A stretch of DNA of 64,000 nt, taken from Acetatifactor muris. GTDB taxonomy: Bacteria > Bacillota > Clostridia > Lachnospirales > Lachnospiraceae. The stretch spans positions 62,001 through 126,000 of the forward strand of contig NZ_JANJZD010000001.1 in NCBI RefSeq assembly GCF_024623325.1. The letters are read 5' to 3'. How positions within the stretch are numbered: position 1 is the stretch's first letter; every line of letters begins with the position of its first letter. Shown in pieces: positions 31,063-40,181 of the stretch. A program made the position numbers and the translations under genes. The notes under the pieces were generated by a model that made no database searches, was not told where the DNA came from, and saw only the letters and a program-made list of their open reading frames with translations.

Positions 31063-31347
31063 TTATTTTCCAAATAAATCGCTATGTGTGCCTGTCCTTG
31101 CCAAAGTCAAAACGAGTAAATCATTTTCAATGCGGTAGACCAATAACCAGTCCGGCTGGATGTGGCACTCACGGTGTCCGGTCCAATTTCCGGTCAGGGC
31201 ATGATCTTTGTTTTTCTCTGGAAGCTGTTCGCCGCTTGCCAGTTTACGGATGATGTCATCAAGAAGACCAATATCAAAATGACGTTTTATCGCCAACTTG
31301 TAATCTTTCTTGAATTGCCCCGTCCAAACGATGTCCAGACGGCTCAT
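31063..31347 (-). CDS. yafQ: YafQ-family mRNA interferase toxin
   Basis: A 94-residue RelE/YafQ-type endoribonuclease. The C-terminal block HRECHIQPDWLLVYRIENDLLVLTLARTGTHSDLF carries the His, Asp and late His residues of the YafQ active site. YafQ cleaves mRNA in the ribosome at in-frame AAA codons. It overlaps the upstream antitoxin gene by four bases (ATGA on the minus strand), the usual coupling of these modules. Confidence 0.93.
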   Translation of the reverse strand: MSRLDIVWTGQFKKDYKLAIKRHFDIGLLDDIIRKLASGEQLPEKNKDHALTGNWTGHRECHIQPDWLLVYRIENDLLVLTLARTGTHSDLFGK

Positions 31348-31619
31348 TCTTTTAATGTCCGAAGCGCTTCCTCTACATCAGTGTAACGCTTTACGGATGG
31401 GTCACGGGCAATGCGTTCTGCTTCCAGCATTGCCGCAATCGTTTCTTTGTTCGGCTGTTCCATGCGAACATCAAAAGGAAAACCACCGACACGGAGAGAT
31501 TGCCGAAGAAATACGTTGATAGCGGTAGTAAGGTTGACACCTAATTCGCCATACAGAGCTTCACACTGTTTTTTAATATCGCTATCCATACGGACGCTAA
31601 AATTCGTTGTATTAGCCAT
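31344..31619 (-). CDS. dinJ: RelB/DinJ-family antitoxin
   Basis: A 91-residue antitoxin. The N-terminal ribbon-helix-helix (NFSVRMDSDIKKQCEALYGELGVNLTTAINVFL) binds its own operator, and the C-terminal half (SVKRYTDVEEALRTL) would wrap and inhibit the toxin. ATG 31619 is favoured over TTG 31628 because AAAGGA lies ten bases upstream. By family the complex with YafQ represses the operon. Chromosomal TA pair with no mobile-element neighbours seen. Confidence 0.92.
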   Translation of the reverse strand: MANTTNFSVRMDSDIKKQCEALYGELGVNLTTAINVFLRQSLRVGGFPFDVRMEQPNKETIAAMLEAERIARDPSVKRYTDVEEALRTLKE

Positions 31620-31783
31620 ATTTGTCAATTCCTTTCACTTCTATTGCACCTATATTATATGCCATTTGCAATGCAATATCAATAAACCAGACAGGAAATT
31701 TATAAGAAATTCAAATCATACCTGTATTGTTCCTGCTGATTGGGGATAACACAGAATTAAGGACACAGATTTAGAGAGAAAGC

Positions 31784-31812
31784 TTGAAAAACGGTCATTG
31801 ATGAAGTATATT
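31784..31812 (+). promoter_or_regulatory. Promoter of argF
   Basis: TTGAAA (31784-31789), a 17-bp spacer and TATATT (31807-31812), about 40 bp before the argF start codon. No clear ARG box was recognised. Confidence 0.6.
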
Positions 31813-31851
31813 GGATAAAGGCAGTACAAATTGTAAAGGCAGGATAAAAGT

Positions 31852-32838
31852 ATGAATTTAAAAGGACGTGATTTTCTCAAATTACTGGATTTTACACCGG
31901 ATGAGATCCTTTATCTGGTTAATCTGGCTGCGGAGCTTAAGGATAAGAAGAAAAAGGGGATTCCCATGGATACGCTGCGGGGGAAAAATGTGGCGCTGAT
32001 TTTTGAGAAGACAAGTACCCGTACCAGATGTGCCTTTGAGGTGGCGGCACATGACCTGGGAATGGGCAGTACTTATCTGGACCCGAGCGGTTCTCAGATC
32101 GGCAGGAAAGAGAGTATAGCGGATACGGCCAGAGTGCTTTCTGGTATGTATGAAGGGATTGAATATCGGGGATTTGGGCAGGATATTGTGGAGGAGCTGG
32201 CAAAATATTCGAAGGTACCGGTGTGGAACGGTCTGACCAACGAGTTTCATCCCACGCAGATGCTGGCCGATCTTCTGACAATACAGGAGCATTTCGGCGT
32301 ATTGAAGGGAATAAAGCTGACTTACATGGGAGATGCCCGTTATAATATGGGAAATTCTCTGATGGTGACCTGTGCGAAAATGGGAATGCATTTCACCGCC
32401 TGCACTACGGCAAAATATTTTCCGGAGGATGCACTGGTGGACAAATGCAGGGAAATTGCGAAGGAGACCGGCGGCAGCGTCACACTGACAGAAGATGTTA
32501 AGGCAGGCACAGAGGATGCGGATGTGATTTATACGGATGTGTGGGTTTCCATGGGGGAGCCGGATGAGATCTGGACCGAACGCATCAGAGAGTTGTCTCC
32601 CTACCAGGTGAACCGGGCGGTGATGGATAATGCGGGAGAAAAGGCAATTTTCATGCACTGTCTGCCTGCTTTTCATGATTTGAACACGAAAATCGGTGCG
32701 GAGCTGGGAGCCCGTTTCGGGATCACGGAGCTGGAAGTTACAGATGAAGTGTTCGAGTCGGAGCAGTCCCGGGTGTTCCAGGAGGCGGAGAACCGCATGC
32801 ATACCATTAAGGCTGTCATGCTGGCGACACTGCAGTGA
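31852..32838 (+). CDS. argF: Ornithine carbamoyltransferase
   Basis: A 328-residue OTCase that forms citrulline from ornithine and carbamoyl phosphate. The carbamoyl-phosphate loop is [13 protein letters not shown] (around residue 52), the ornithine-side block is [16 protein letters not shown], and the catalytic cysteine lies in [10 protein letters not shown] near residue 268. Length and motifs are standard. It has its own promoter and is not next to other arg genes here, so it could serve arginine synthesis or the deiminase pathway; the sequence does not decide this. Confidence 0.97.
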   Translation: MNLKGRDFLKLLDFTPDEILYLVNLAAELKDKKKKGIPMDTLRGKNVALIFEKTSTRTRCAFEVAAHDLGMGSTYLDPSGSQIGRKESIADTARVLSGMYEGIEYRGFGQDIVEELAKYSKVPVWNGLTNEFHPTQMLADLLTIQEHFGVLKGIKLTYMGDARYNMGNSLMVTCAKMGMHFTACTTAKYFPEDALVDKCREIAKETGGSVTLTEDVKAGTEDADVIYTDVWVSMGEPDEIWTERIRELSPYQVNRAVMDNAGEKAIFMHCLPAFHDLNTKIGAELGARFGITELEVTDEVFESEQSRVFQEAENRMHTIKAVMLATLQ

Positions 32839-32892
32839 AGGCGGCATTTTATCCTGAGTTAAGATGCTGTGATGCGGCATCGCGGAGGCTGT

Positions 32893-33873
32893 ATGAAATC
32901 TGAAATACTGGCATTTTTGCGGAAGCGGGGAGAATATGTCTCCGGGCAGGAACTCTGTGAACATTTCGGGGTATCCCGCACGGCAGTCTGGAAGGCCATA
33001 GGGCAGCTGAAAAAGGAAGGATATCATATAGAGGCGGTACAGAACAGAGGGTACCTTCTGCCGGCGGAACAGGAGCTTTTCGGACAGAATGAGCTGGAGA
33101 GCCGGATGAATACAAAATGGGCAGGATATCCGGTGAAATTCTATGACTCTCTGTCCTCCACCAATCTGCAGGCAAAGCTGGATGCGGAGAACGGGGCGGA
33201 AGAGGGGACGCTGATTGTGGCGGACATGCAGACCGCCGGAAGAGGGCGTAAAGGCAGGTCCTGGAGCAGCCCGGCAGGGACCAATATATATTTCACATTG
33301 ATTTTGAAGCCGAAATTTGCCGTGGAGCTGGCATCTATGGTGACTCTGGTGATGGGGATGGCTGCGGCGGAAGGCATTCGGAAAACCTGCGGTGTGGAAG
33401 CAGAGATTAAATGGCCCAATGACATTGTGACAGGCGGGAAAAAAGTCTGTGGTATACTGGCGGAAATGAGCGTGGAGAGAGAGTATATTCACTATGTCGT
33501 CATAGGGGCGGGCATCAATGTGAGAGCGCAGCATTTTCCGGAGGAAATCGCAGATGTGGCGACCAGCCTCCAGGTGGAATGCGGACGGAAGGTTTCCAGG
33601 GCGGAGCTGATTGTCAATGTGCTGAAGGCATTCGAAGACTGTTACAGCATCTTTCAGGAAGCCGGCAGCCTGGAGCCGCTCATTGAAAGATATAACAGGC
33701 TGCTGGTAAATAAGGACAGAGAAGTGCGTGTTCTGGACCCCGGGGGAGAATTTCGGGGAATTGCCAGAGGCATTAATCGGACAGGAGAGCTGCTGGTGGA
33801 GCTGCCGGATGGAAATATAACGGAAGTCTATGCCGGAGAGGTGTCTGTGCGGGGAATATATGGGTATGTCTGA
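32893..33873 (+). CDS. birA: Bifunctional biotin ligase / biotin operon repressor (BirA)
   Basis: A 326-residue protein from ATG 32893, preceded by CGGAGG. Residues 1-60 form the winged-helix repressor domain (GQELCEHFGVSRTAVWKAIGQL). The ligase domain carries SLSSTNLQAKL, the biotinyl-AMP loop TAGRGRKGRSWSS and the KWPNDIV motif. The C-terminal SH3-like domain ends GNITEVYAGEVSVRGIYG. It attaches biotin to carboxylase carrier proteins and represses biotin genes when charged. It heads a five-gene housekeeping series shared by many Lachnospiraceae. Confidence 0.96.
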   Translation: MKSEILAFLRKRGEYVSGQELCEHFGVSRTAVWKAIGQLKKEGYHIEAVQNRGYLLPAEQELFGQNELESRMNTKWAGYPVKFYDSLSSTNLQAKLDAENGAEEGTLIVADMQTAGRGRKGRSWSSPAGTNIYFTLILKPKFAVELASMVTLVMGMAAAEGIRKTCGVEAEIKWPNDIVTGGKKVCGILAEMSVEREYIHYVVIGAGINVRAQHFPEEIADVATSLQVECGRKVSRAELIVNVLKAFEDCYSIFQEAGSLEPLIERYNRLLVNKDREVRVLDPGGEFRGIARGINRTGELLVELPDGNITEVYAGEVSVRGIYGYV

Positions 33874-33918
33874 GTCCGGGACAGGAACAGTAAAAAGCTC
33901 ACAGAAGAAACGGTACCA

Positions 33919-33957
33919 GGGAAAAGCAAAAGGGCCCCGGGAAAAGCAAAGGGCCCC
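33919..33957. repeat. Short tandem repeat between birA and next gene
   Basis: Two copies of GGGAAAAGCAAA(A)GGGCCCC (33919-33938 and 33939-33957). The GGGCCCC parts are self-complementary. No function is evident. Confidence 0.6.
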
Positions 33958-33994
33958 GGGGGCGGCCGAAGAACGGATTTGACGGGAGATGCGG

Positions 33995-34342
33995 ATGGAA
34001 AGTAAAAAAATTGTGCTCTGCGGAGCCAATGCCTATGAGATGAAGTATTATTTTAATGAGCAGTTTAACGGGATTCCGGATTCCGTGAAGGACGAACTGC
34101 ACATTCTGTGTGTATTATTCACTGAAGATGTAGGCGGCATATTTACCATTGCTTTTGAAGAGGACGGAAATGTGGTGATGGAGACCAACGCCGGGGATGA
34201 CGATATCTATTATGATGAGATTAACAGCGGCCTGATGGTGGCTGAGGTGCGCAGGAATCGTCGGGAACTGTTTGAGGCCCTGAGTCTGTACTACAGGATA
34301 TTTATTCTCGGGGAGACTCTGCCGGAGGACTGTGAGGCGTGA
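33995..34342 (+). CDS. Small conserved protein (DUF6145-like)
   Basis: A 115-residue acidic soluble protein. ATG 33995 is better placed relative to GGGAG than ATG 33989. Its start KKIVLCGANAYEMKYYFNEQF and later LCVLFTEDVGGIFTIAFEEDG and YYRIFILGETLPED resemble, as far as I recall, the DUF6145 family found between birA and coaX in Lachnospiraceae. No catalytic motif is visible. Context suggests a housekeeping role in the same transcription unit; function unknown. Confidence 0.7.
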   Translation: MESKKIVLCGANAYEMKYYFNEQFNGIPDSVKDELHILCVLFTEDVGGIFTIAFEEDGNVVMETNAGDDDIYYDEINSGLMVAEVRRNRRELFEALSLYYRIFILGETLPEDCEA

Positions 34343-34379
34343 CAGGGGCATTTCGTGACGAAGCTATAAGGAGAACAAA

Positions 34380-35192
34380 ATGATTCTGGTAGTCGATATA
34401 GGGAATACGAATATGGTCATGGGAGTATACCGGGGAACGGCATTGAAGGCGACATTCCGTCTGATGACGAGAACGCCCAGGACTTCGGATGAATACGGTG
34501 TTCTGATCACACAGCTTCTGAAAGAGAGGGGGATTCCGGTATCGGACCTGGAAGGCTCCATTGTGGCCAGTGTGGTGCCGGATGTGATGCATTCTTTTCT
34601 GGGGGCACTGGTGCGGTATACAGGTACGAAGCCTGTGAACGTGGGGCCCGGCATGAAGACAGGTATCCGGATTGTCACCGAGGACCCCAGGGCCATCGGA
34701 GCAGACCGGATTGTGGATGCGGTGGCGGCCTATGAGAAGTATGGCGGCCCTGTTTTGGTGCTGGATTTCGGGACAGCTACTACCTATGATCTGATTACGG
34801 AAAAAGGAGAGTTTGCCGCAGGCATTACTGCGCCGGGCATCCGAATCAGCTCAGAGGCATTGTGGACACAGGCCGCCAAGCTGCCCAATATCGAGATCAG
34901 GAAGCCGAAATCCATTCTGGCCCAGGAGACCATCAGCAGTATGCAGGCAGGGCTTGTGTACGGCCAGATCGGCCAGACAGAATATATCGTCAGAAAAGTC
35001 AGAGAGGAGAGCGGCATCAGGAATCTGAAGGTGGTGGCCACCGGAGGGCTGGGGCGGCTGATTGCGGACGAGACAGATGCCATTGATATCTATGACAGTT
35101 CTCTGACACTGGACGGACTTCGGATTATTTACGAGAAAAACGAGAAGGAAAAAGGGAACGTGGGTAAAGTTCGAGGAGGTAAGGGACGATGA
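34380..35192 (+). CDS. coaX: Type III pantothenate kinase (CoaX)
   Basis: A 270-residue ASKHA-fold kinase for the first step of CoA synthesis. The phosphate loop [14 protein letters not shown], the substrate region [31 protein letters not shown] and the [16 protein letters not shown] block are standard; the Asp in GADR is the expected catalytic base. CoaX enzymes need a monovalent cation and are not inhibited by CoA. The 3' end overlaps dusB by four bases. Confidence 0.97.
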   Translation: MILVVDIGNTNMVMGVYRGTALKATFRLMTRTPRTSDEYGVLITQLLKERGIPVSDLEGSIVASVVPDVMHSFLGALVRYTGTKPVNVGPGMKTGIRIVTEDPRAIGADRIVDAVAAYEKYGGPVLVLDFGTATTYDLITEKGEFAAGITAPGIRISSEALWTQAAKLPNIEIRKPKSILAQETISSMQAGLVYGQIGQTEYIVRKVREESGIRNLKVVATGGLGRLIADETDAIDIYDSSLTLDGLRIIYEKNEKEKGNVGKVRGGKGR

Positions 35193-36154
35193 GCAGGCTG
35201 CGAATTGGCGATGTGGTCCTGGACAATAATGTGATATTAGCTCCCATGGCAGGTGTGACTGACCTGCCATTTCGTCTGCTGTGCAGGAAATCAGGAGCCG
35301 GACTGGTGTGTATGGAAATGATCAGTGCCAAGGCGATTTATTATCAGAATAAGAATACGGAAGAGCTTCTGACCATTCATCCGGAAGAAGGCCCGGTATC
35401 ACTGCAGCTTTTTGGATCCGATGCCCGGATTATCGCGGAGATGGCGAAGCGCATTCAGGAGCGTCCCTTTTCCATTCTGGATTTTAATATGGGCTGTCCG
35501 GTGCCGAAGGTGGTAAACAACGGGGAGGGGTCTGCGCTGATGAAGAATCCCCGCCTGGCGGAAGAGATTCTTTCCGCGCTGGTGAAAGCCGTGAAAAAGC
35601 CGGTGACAGTAAAAATACGCAAAGGCTTTGACGAGGCACACTGTAATGCGGTGGAGCTGGCAAAGATTGCGGAGAACTGCGGCGTGGCGGCTGTAGCGGT
35701 ACATGGGAGAACCCGGGAACAGTACTACAGCGGCCATGCGGACTGGGAGATAATCAGGCAGGTGAAAGAAGCGGTGAAGATTCCGGTCATAGGCAACGGA
35801 GATGTGGACAGCCCCCGGGCAGCGGAAGCAATGCTTGAGGAAACCGGATGTGACGGTGTCATGATCGGACGGGCAGCACAGGGAAATCCCTGGATATTCC
35901 GGGATATTGTCAGCTTTCTGGACACAGGCCGGATACCGGAGCCGCCGGATGCCCAGGAGAAAAAGCGTATGATTCTGAAGCATGCCGACCTGCAGCTTGA
36001 GACCAAGGGAGAATACACGGCAATACGGGAGATGAGAAAGCATCTGGCCTGGTATACCACAGGAATGCCTCACTCCGCCCGGTTTCGACAGACCATCAAC
36101 TCCATGGAAACTTTTTCCCAACTGCGGGAAGGTGTAGAGACTATTTTCGGGTGA
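35189..36154 (+). CDS. dusB: tRNA-dihydrouridine synthase (DusB)
   Basis: A 321-residue flavoenzyme that reduces uridine in the tRNA D-loop. The N-terminal [16 protein letters not shown] binds FMN, followed by [25 protein letters not shown] residues near 95, in which the catalytic Cys lies in [19 protein letters not shown] and GNGDV...[11 protein letters not shown] complete the TIM barrel, and the C-terminal helical domain binds tRNA. Translationally coupled to coaX by an ATGA overlap. Confidence 0.95.
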   Translation: MSRLRIGDVVLDNNVILAPMAGVTDLPFRLLCRKSGAGLVCMEMISAKAIYYQNKNTEELLTIHPEEGPVSLQLFGSDARIIAEMAKRIQERPFSILDFNMGCPVPKVVNNGEGSALMKNPRLAEEILSALVKAVKKPVTVKIRKGFDEAHCNAVELAKIAENCGVAAVAVHGRTREQYYSGHADWEIIRQVKEAVKIPVIGNGDVDSPRAAEAMLEETGCDGVMIGRAAQGNPWIFRDIVSFLDTGRIPEPPDAQEKKRMILKHADLQLETKGEYTAIREMRKHLAWYTTGMPHSARFRQTINSMETFSQLREGVETIFG

Positions 36155-36173
36155 GACGGCATATATTTGTGGC

Positions 36174-37172
36174 ATGGACACCATTATTTATTTTTTGAAG
36201 AAAAAAGGTTTGAAGGAGCCGCTGATTGAGCCGGTGGGGCTGAAAAGTCACATGCTTATCCGGGTCAGCCTGGATGTGGAGGAGGAAGACTGGTTCGGAA
36301 TATCGTTTCGGATGGCAGAGCCGGGTTATCAGAGCAGATCAGCCTCGGAGGCTGCTGAAATGCAGAAGCAGGAGAAACAGGACAATCGCAGCAGTATGTG
36401 GCATCCCCTGAAAGCTTTGCGCCAGATGTACAGGGTCAAAAAAGAAGCCGGACAGGAGAAACGGCGCAGACGTGCGGAAGCTCTGGAGCAGGAAAAGCTT
36501 CTGGCGGAAAGGGAGGAGCGGATTGGCCGGACGGAAGAGGCAATCGGAAGGCTTCTGCGGGATATAAAGGCGCTTGCGGAGGAGGAGAGGGACTGCTGCT
36601 GCGTGTATGAGAACAAGGTCAGAAAAGCATTGCTTGCAGCGGAAAAGTGTGTTCTGTCTTTTCTGTGGCAGAAATATTTCGACTTTCCGGAATTTACGGA
36701 TTATGCCGGCAGCTTTTGGGTGAAGCTTTTGATGCCTCAGGCAGTCTGGCCGCATTTTGTGATTCTGGGAACGGCTCCCTGCCTGTATGCGGTGCTGGAG
36801 GAAGCAGCTCACAGAATGAAAAGTCTGCGCTGGATTGTCCCGGAGGAAGACTGCACTGATGAACTGCTGGAATTTGTGGAGGATTTTTATACGGAATACG
36901 GTCTCGCCATAGCGCTGCAGCCGCTGACGGGAAAGGCGGCGTGGAAGCGATTCCGACTCTCTGCTCCCCTGCCTGTGAATATCCTTGATTTTACCGGGGA
37001 GATGCAGGGGACCATGTCAGAGATTGCAGAGACAAGCGTCTGGCTGGATATGCTGTCGTCCGAGGAAAAGCGCAGGCGGATTGCAGGGCGGAACAGCGGG
37101 ATTGTATACGTTTCCCTGAAGGAAAAATGGAAATATGCACAAAGACGCTGCAACAGGCCTGTATTGCCTTGA
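36174..37172 (+). CDS. Hypothetical coiled-coil protein between dusB and greA
   Basis: A 332-residue soluble protein that I do not recognise by function. Residues about 60-145 are rich in Arg, Lys, Glu and Gln (for example KKEAGQEKRRRRAEALEQEK) and should form a long coiled coil. The C-terminal half is globular, with AVWPHFVILGTAPCLYAVLEEA and LNWIVPEED-like segments. No signal peptide or membrane helix is visible. It follows dusB by 19 bp. The greA promoter overlaps its last codons, so greA can be expressed separately. Confidence 0.6.
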   Translation: MDTIIYFLKKKGLKEPLIEPVGLKSHMLIRVSLDVEEEDWFGISFRMAEPGYQSRSASEAAEMQKQEKQDNRSSMWHPLKALRQMYRVKKEAGQEKRRRRAEALEQEKLLAEREERIGRTEEAIGRLLRDIKALAEEERDCCCVYENKVRKALLAAEKCVLSFLWQKYFDFPEFTDYAGSFWVKLLMPQAVWPHFVILGTAPCLYAVLEEAAHRMKSLRWIVPEEDCTDELLEFVEDFYTEYGLAIALQPLTGKAAWKRFRLSAPLPVNILDFTGEMQGTMSEIAETSVWLDMLSSEEKRRRIAGRNSGIVYVSLKEKWKYAQRRCNRPVLP

Positions 37173-37196
37173 CACCGGTGTGAAAAGTGGTATAAT
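37169..37196 (+). promoter_or_regulatory. Promoter of greA
   Basis: TTGACA (37169-37174), a 16-bp spacer and TATAAT (37191-37196). The -35 overlaps the stop codon of the upstream gene. Confidence 0.8.
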
Positions 37197-37273
37197 ACGG
37201 GAGAATCAGACTTGAGAGACAGACAGAATAATAACAGATATGGAAATATAGAAAACAGGAAGGATGTATTAAA

Positions 37274-37756
37274 ATGCAGGAGAAGAAAAATATTCTGACC
37301 TATGAGGGACTCAGAAAATACGAGGATGAGTTGCATGAACTGAAGGTGGTGCGCCGCCAGGAAGTGGCCCAGAAGATTAAGGAGGCCAGAGAACAGGGAG
37401 ATTTGTCCGAGAATGCGGAATATGATGCGGCCAAGGATGAACAGAGAGACATTGAGACCAGAATTGAAGAGCTGGAGAAGATCCTGAAGAACGCCGAAGT
37501 GGTGGTAGAGGATGAAGTTGATCTGGATAAGATCAATATCGGCTGCCTGGTACGGCTTCTGGATATCGAATACAGTGAGGAGCTGGAATATAAAATTGTG
37601 GGATCCACAGAGGCGGACAGTCTCAAGGGAAAAATTTCCAATGAGAGTCCTGTGGGCAAGGCGCTCATCGGCTGTAAGGTGGGCGACAATGTAGAGGTGG
37701 AGACAGCCGCAGGGGTATTCAACTATAAAGTGCTGGAGATTCAGAGAAGTAAATAA
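37274..37756 (+). CDS. greA: Transcription elongation factor GreA
   Basis: A 160-residue protein that rescues backtracked RNA polymerase by stimulating transcript cleavage. The N-terminal coiled coil carries KEAREQGDLSENAEYDAAKDEQ, whose tip Asp and Glu (GDLSENAEYD) reach the polymerase active site. The C-terminal FKBP-like domain includes ISNESPVGKALIGCKVGD and ends FNYKVLEI. The gene has its own promoter and a terminator at 37775-37827. Confidence 0.97.
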   Translation: MQEKKNILTYEGLRKYEDELHELKVVRRQEVAQKIKEAREQGDLSENAEYDAAKDEQRDIETRIEELEKILKNAEVVVEDEVDLDKINIGCLVRLLDIEYSEELEYKIVGSTEADSLKGKISNESPVGKALIGCKVGDNVEVETAAGVFNYKVLEIQRSK

Positions 37757-37774
37757 AATAATTTTTGAATTATG

Positions 37775-37827
37775 AAAACCGCTTGTTTCATGCAGGATGT
37801 AGCTGACTGCAGGAGACAGGCGGTTTT
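37775..37827 (+). terminator. Terminator after greA
   Basis: AAAACCGC (37775-37782) pairs with GCGGTTTT (37820-37827), extended by TGTTTC against GAGACA. The right arm itself supplies the T-run. Confidence 0.7.
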
Positions 37828-37937
37828 GTCGTGGCAGCCCGGCTTTCTGCTGACCGTAATATTCTGCCATGTATCATTTGAACGATTCCGGGGAGACTTA
37901 TTTTATCGGGAGTTCATAAATTGTTTATAATATTTAT

Positions 37938-37962
37938 CAGCACTCGCTGTTGACGAGTGCTG
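37938..37962 (+). promoter_or_regulatory. CIRCE operator (HrcA binding site)
   Basis: AGCACTC (37939-37945), exactly nine bases, then GAGTGCT (37955-37961), the core of the CIRCE inverted repeat, with one more C-G pair outside. It overlaps the promoter of the hsp20 gene, so HrcA should repress it until heat or unfolded-protein stress. Confidence 0.92.
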
Positions 37963-37978
37963 GAAAATATGTTATAAC
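37950..37978 (+). promoter_or_regulatory. Promoter of hsp20
   Basis: TTGACG (37950-37955), a 17-bp spacer and TATAAC (37973-37978). The -35 lies inside the CIRCE dyad. Confidence 0.8.
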
Positions 37979-38048
37979 ACATATAGAACAAACAAAACAG
38001 ATGCTACAATGGCCTGGTGGGCCGGAGTTGATGAAGGAGGAATAAATT

Positions 38049-38510
38049 ATGTTGATGTCAAATTTAAACGCACTGAGTAATTTTTTTGGAGAGAGCCTGT
38101 TTGATGATCTGTTTGACGGTTTTGAACGTCCGGTGAGAAATGGGGCAAGGTACAATGCTTCGGTGCCGGCTGTTATGAGGACGGACGTGAAGGAGAGTGA
38201 GACGGGATATGAGCTGGATATCGACCTTCCCGGTTATAAGAAGGAGAATGTGAAAGCGGAGCTGAAGGACGGCTATCTGAAGATCAGCGCCGAGTCCAGA
38301 CAGGACAGCGATGAGAAGGATGAAAACGGAAAGTATATTCGCCGGGAGAGATATTACGGAACCTGCAGCAGAAGCTTTTATGTGGGGGAAGAAGTGACCC
38401 AGGAGGATATCAGGGCCAGATTTGAGGACGGCATTCTGAAAGTATGCGTCCCGAAGAAGGAAGCGAAGCCGGCCGTGGAGGAAAGCAGGTATATTGCAAT
38501 TGAAGGGTGA
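38049..38510 (+). CDS. Hsp20/alpha-crystallin small heat-shock protein
   Basis: A 153-residue ATP-independent chaperone that holds unfolding proteins. The N-terminal arm contains FFGESLFDDLFDGF. The alpha-crystallin domain starts near residue 42 (MRTDVKESETGYELDIDLPGYKKENV) and ends with the consensus ARFEDGILKVCVPK. GGAGGAA precedes ATG. Expression is predicted to be controlled by HrcA through the CIRCE element. Confidence 0.95.
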   Translation: MLMSNLNALSNFFGESLFDDLFDGFERPVRNGARYNASVPAVMRTDVKESETGYELDIDLPGYKKENVKAELKDGYLKISAESRQDSDEKDENGKYIRRERYYGTCSRSFYVGEEVTQEDIRARFEDGILKVCVPKKEAKPAVEESRYIAIEG

Positions 38511-38580
38511 GGATGAATTTCCCGGATGACAGAGACGTAACCTGCAGGCATGTCTCCGGACTGGGGCATGGAAGACAGAG

Positions 38581-38610
38581 CATCTGAAAGGACGGGAGCC
38601 CTTTCAGATG
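38581..38610. terminator. Hairpin after hsp20
   Basis: CATCTGAAAGG (38581-38591) pairs perfectly with CCTTTCAGATG (38600-38610) over eight bases. No T-run follows; it may be a stability hairpin or an auxiliary terminator. Confidence 0.5.
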
Positions 38611-38642
38611 CTGTGTGGGGGAAACGAACAGAAGGGAAAAGT

Positions 38643-38677
38643 AAAGGCCGGATGCGGTTGAAACACATCCGGCCTTT
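38643..38677. terminator. Bidirectional terminator between hsp20 and the anti-sigma gene
   Basis: AAAGGCCGGATG (38643-38654) pairs perfectly with CATCCGGCCTTT (38666-38677). The A- and T-rich arm ends allow action in both directions; the convergent anti-sigma gene ends at 38679. Confidence 0.75.
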
Positions 38678-38678
38678 A

Positions 38679-39491
38679 TCACGGTCTTCTTTTTTTCATC
38701 ACTTTTGTAATCAGAAGGCTTGCGGTGATGCCCAGTATGCCGATGATTACCACTTCCAGGGTATCCCGGACCATCTGTCGGAACAGCGTCTGAAAGTCGC
38801 TCATGTATTTCATCCACAGATCGTATCGCAGTATCAGGAAAATGCCGGTCATATTCAGGAACAGCAGCCAGCTGCAGTTTTTATCCTGTCTGATAATACA
38901 GAACAGATTGTAGACGAAAAATATAAGCTGAACGGCAAACGCCGCCATAAGCTGACGTTCCCAGAAAGGTCCCAGGCGCATGGGCTCCATTCCGAAGATG
39001 ACAGTGGTGCCCGGTTTCAGATGACCGGCCATATACAGGAAGAATGGCACAAAATAAATGTCCAGGAAAAGGGAAATGCCGCCGAAGAGGTATTCGCGTT
39101 TGCCCGGGGGCGTCTTTCCCCCGCAGCCGATACCGGATAAAAGGACCGCGAACGTGCAGACGATAAACAGAAATGTCTGTGCGAAGAACAGGGAAAAATA
39201 TCTGTTGGCCACAAAAATCCAGATTCCCAGAAGGATCAGGGAAGCCAGTATGGCGTAACAGACCAGCCTCTGAAGCCGCAGGAGTTCCTTTATTTTTTTC
39301 AGACCATCCAGGCTCTTTCGCTCCAGCTTGTTTCCGGAAAGCATATGATTCCGGTAAAAGGATACTGTCTGCCTGCAGCTGTCACAGCCGGCGAGATGCT
39401 CTTCCACACATTTTTGTGTCGCTTCCGAGCACACTTCGTCCACATAGGATGGAATTAAATCTCTGATAATGTCACAATTCATTTTTTCCAT
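38679..39491 (-). CDS. Membrane anti-sigma factor with zinc-finger (ZAS/zf-HC2) domain
   Basis: A 270-residue protein. ATG 39491 is preceded by GAGGAGG on the minus strand. Residues 1-45 form the anti-sigma domain with the zinc motif HLAGCDSC (HX3CX2C), followed by a helix-rich linker and about six hydrophobic segments. The cytoplasmic domain should hold the ECF sigma factor inactive until an envelope signal acts on the membrane part. Its gene overlaps the sigma gene by 20 bp, which enforces balanced synthesis. The C-terminal membrane domain has no recognisable sensor fold, and the signal is unknown. Confidence 0.85.
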   Translation of the reverse strand: MEKMNCDIIRDLIPSYVDEVCSEATQKCVEEHLAGCDSCRQTVSFYRNHMLSGNKLERKSLDGLKKIKELLRLQRLVCYAILASLILLGIWIFVANRYFSLFFAQTFLFIVCTFAVLLSGIGCGGKTPPGKREYLFGGISLFLDIYFVPFFLYMAGHLKPGTTVIFGMEPMRLGPFWERQLMAAFAVQLIFFVYNLFCIIRQDKNCSWLLFLNMTGIFLILRYDLWMKYMSDFQTLFRQMVRDTLEVVIIGILGITASLLITKVMKKRRP

Positions 39492-39957
39492 GGTCAGCCT
39501 CCTCAATTAATACTATTTTGGCCCGGTAAAATGTAACCCGTGCCCAGTTTTCGCTTTTTCCGAGAATGTTCCCGATTTCCCGGAAGGACAGATCTCCCAG
39601 AACTCTCAGCTCTACGACTTTTCTGGTGTCGGAGGGAAATTTCTGTAATCTGTCCCATACATCCGCAAGCTCGACTCTGGCGATTGCATGACGTTCCGTA
39701 TCCTGCTCTGACACCAGAGTCTCGTCCAGCACTTCCAGCTTTGCACGATTGGTTTTGGTCCAGTGCTGGTACAGCAGATGCTTTGCAATCTGACACAGCC
39801 AGGTGGAAAGCTTACAGCTTCCGTCATATTTGCCGACAGCTTCCAGAGCTTTCAGAAAGGTCTCCTGCATCAGGTCTTCCGCCAGGGCGGAATCTTTGCA
39901 TCTGGTATACAGGAAATGAAATACAATCTGTGAATATTGGGTGTACAATTCATCCAT
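39472..39957 (-). CDS. ECF-type RNA polymerase sigma factor
   Basis: A 161-residue sigma-70 family protein. ATG 39957 follows AAGGAGGG; a longer frame exists without such a site. Region 2 is seen in ALAEDLMQETFLKALEAVGKYDGSCKLSTWLCQIAKHLL (positions ~27-65) and region 4 in LPSDTR-like FPSDTRKVVELRVLGDLSFREIGNILG (positions ~105-131), the helix-turn-helix that reads the -35 element. It is co-transcribed with its anti-sigma factor. A possible self-recognised promoter lies upstream. Confidence 0.92.
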   Translation of the reverse strand: MDELYTQYSQIVFHFLYTRCKDSALAEDLMQETFLKALEAVGKYDGSCKLSTWLCQIAKHLLYQHWTKTNRAKLEVLDETLVSEQDTERHAIARVELADVWDRLQKFPSDTRKVVELRVLGDLSFREIGNILGKSENWARVTFYRAKIVLIEEADHGKNEL

Positions 39958-39978
39958 AAGTCCCTCCTTTCTGATGCT

Positions 39979-40007
39979 TATATCCATTTGGGCAGGGATT
40001 CGTTACA
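39979..40007 (-). promoter_or_regulatory. Possible ECF autoregulated promoter
   Basis: On the minus strand TGTAAC (40007-40002) is followed after 17 bp by GATATA (39984-39979). TGTAAC-like -35 boxes are typical of many ECF promoters. The assignment is tentative and rests on sequence only. Confidence 0.35.
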
Positions 40008-40090
40008 TTATTTATTTTATTGTAAATCGAAAAGGAATGTTTTGGCAAATATTGGGCAGATTAAACAAGGTTATCGTGCAAAGAAAGTTA

Positions 40091-40119
40091 TTGCCCGAAA
40101 AGCATTTTTGTAGTAAACT
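40091..40119 (+). promoter_or_regulatory. Probable promoter of nfeD-SPFH unit
   Basis: TTGCCC (40091-40096), a 17-bp spacer and TAAACT (40114-40119). Moderate match. Confidence 0.45.
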
Positions 40120-40181
40120 GAATAAAAAGGGAGAAAAATACGCGCGGAATCCGCGGGTTAGGGAAAGGCAAGGGGATTGAT

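Noticed and set aside
31882..34029. Very long minus-strand open frame (715 codons) across argF and birA
   Set aside because: Both plus-strand genes are unmistakable; the antisense product is Cys/His/Arg-rich with no recognisable domain.
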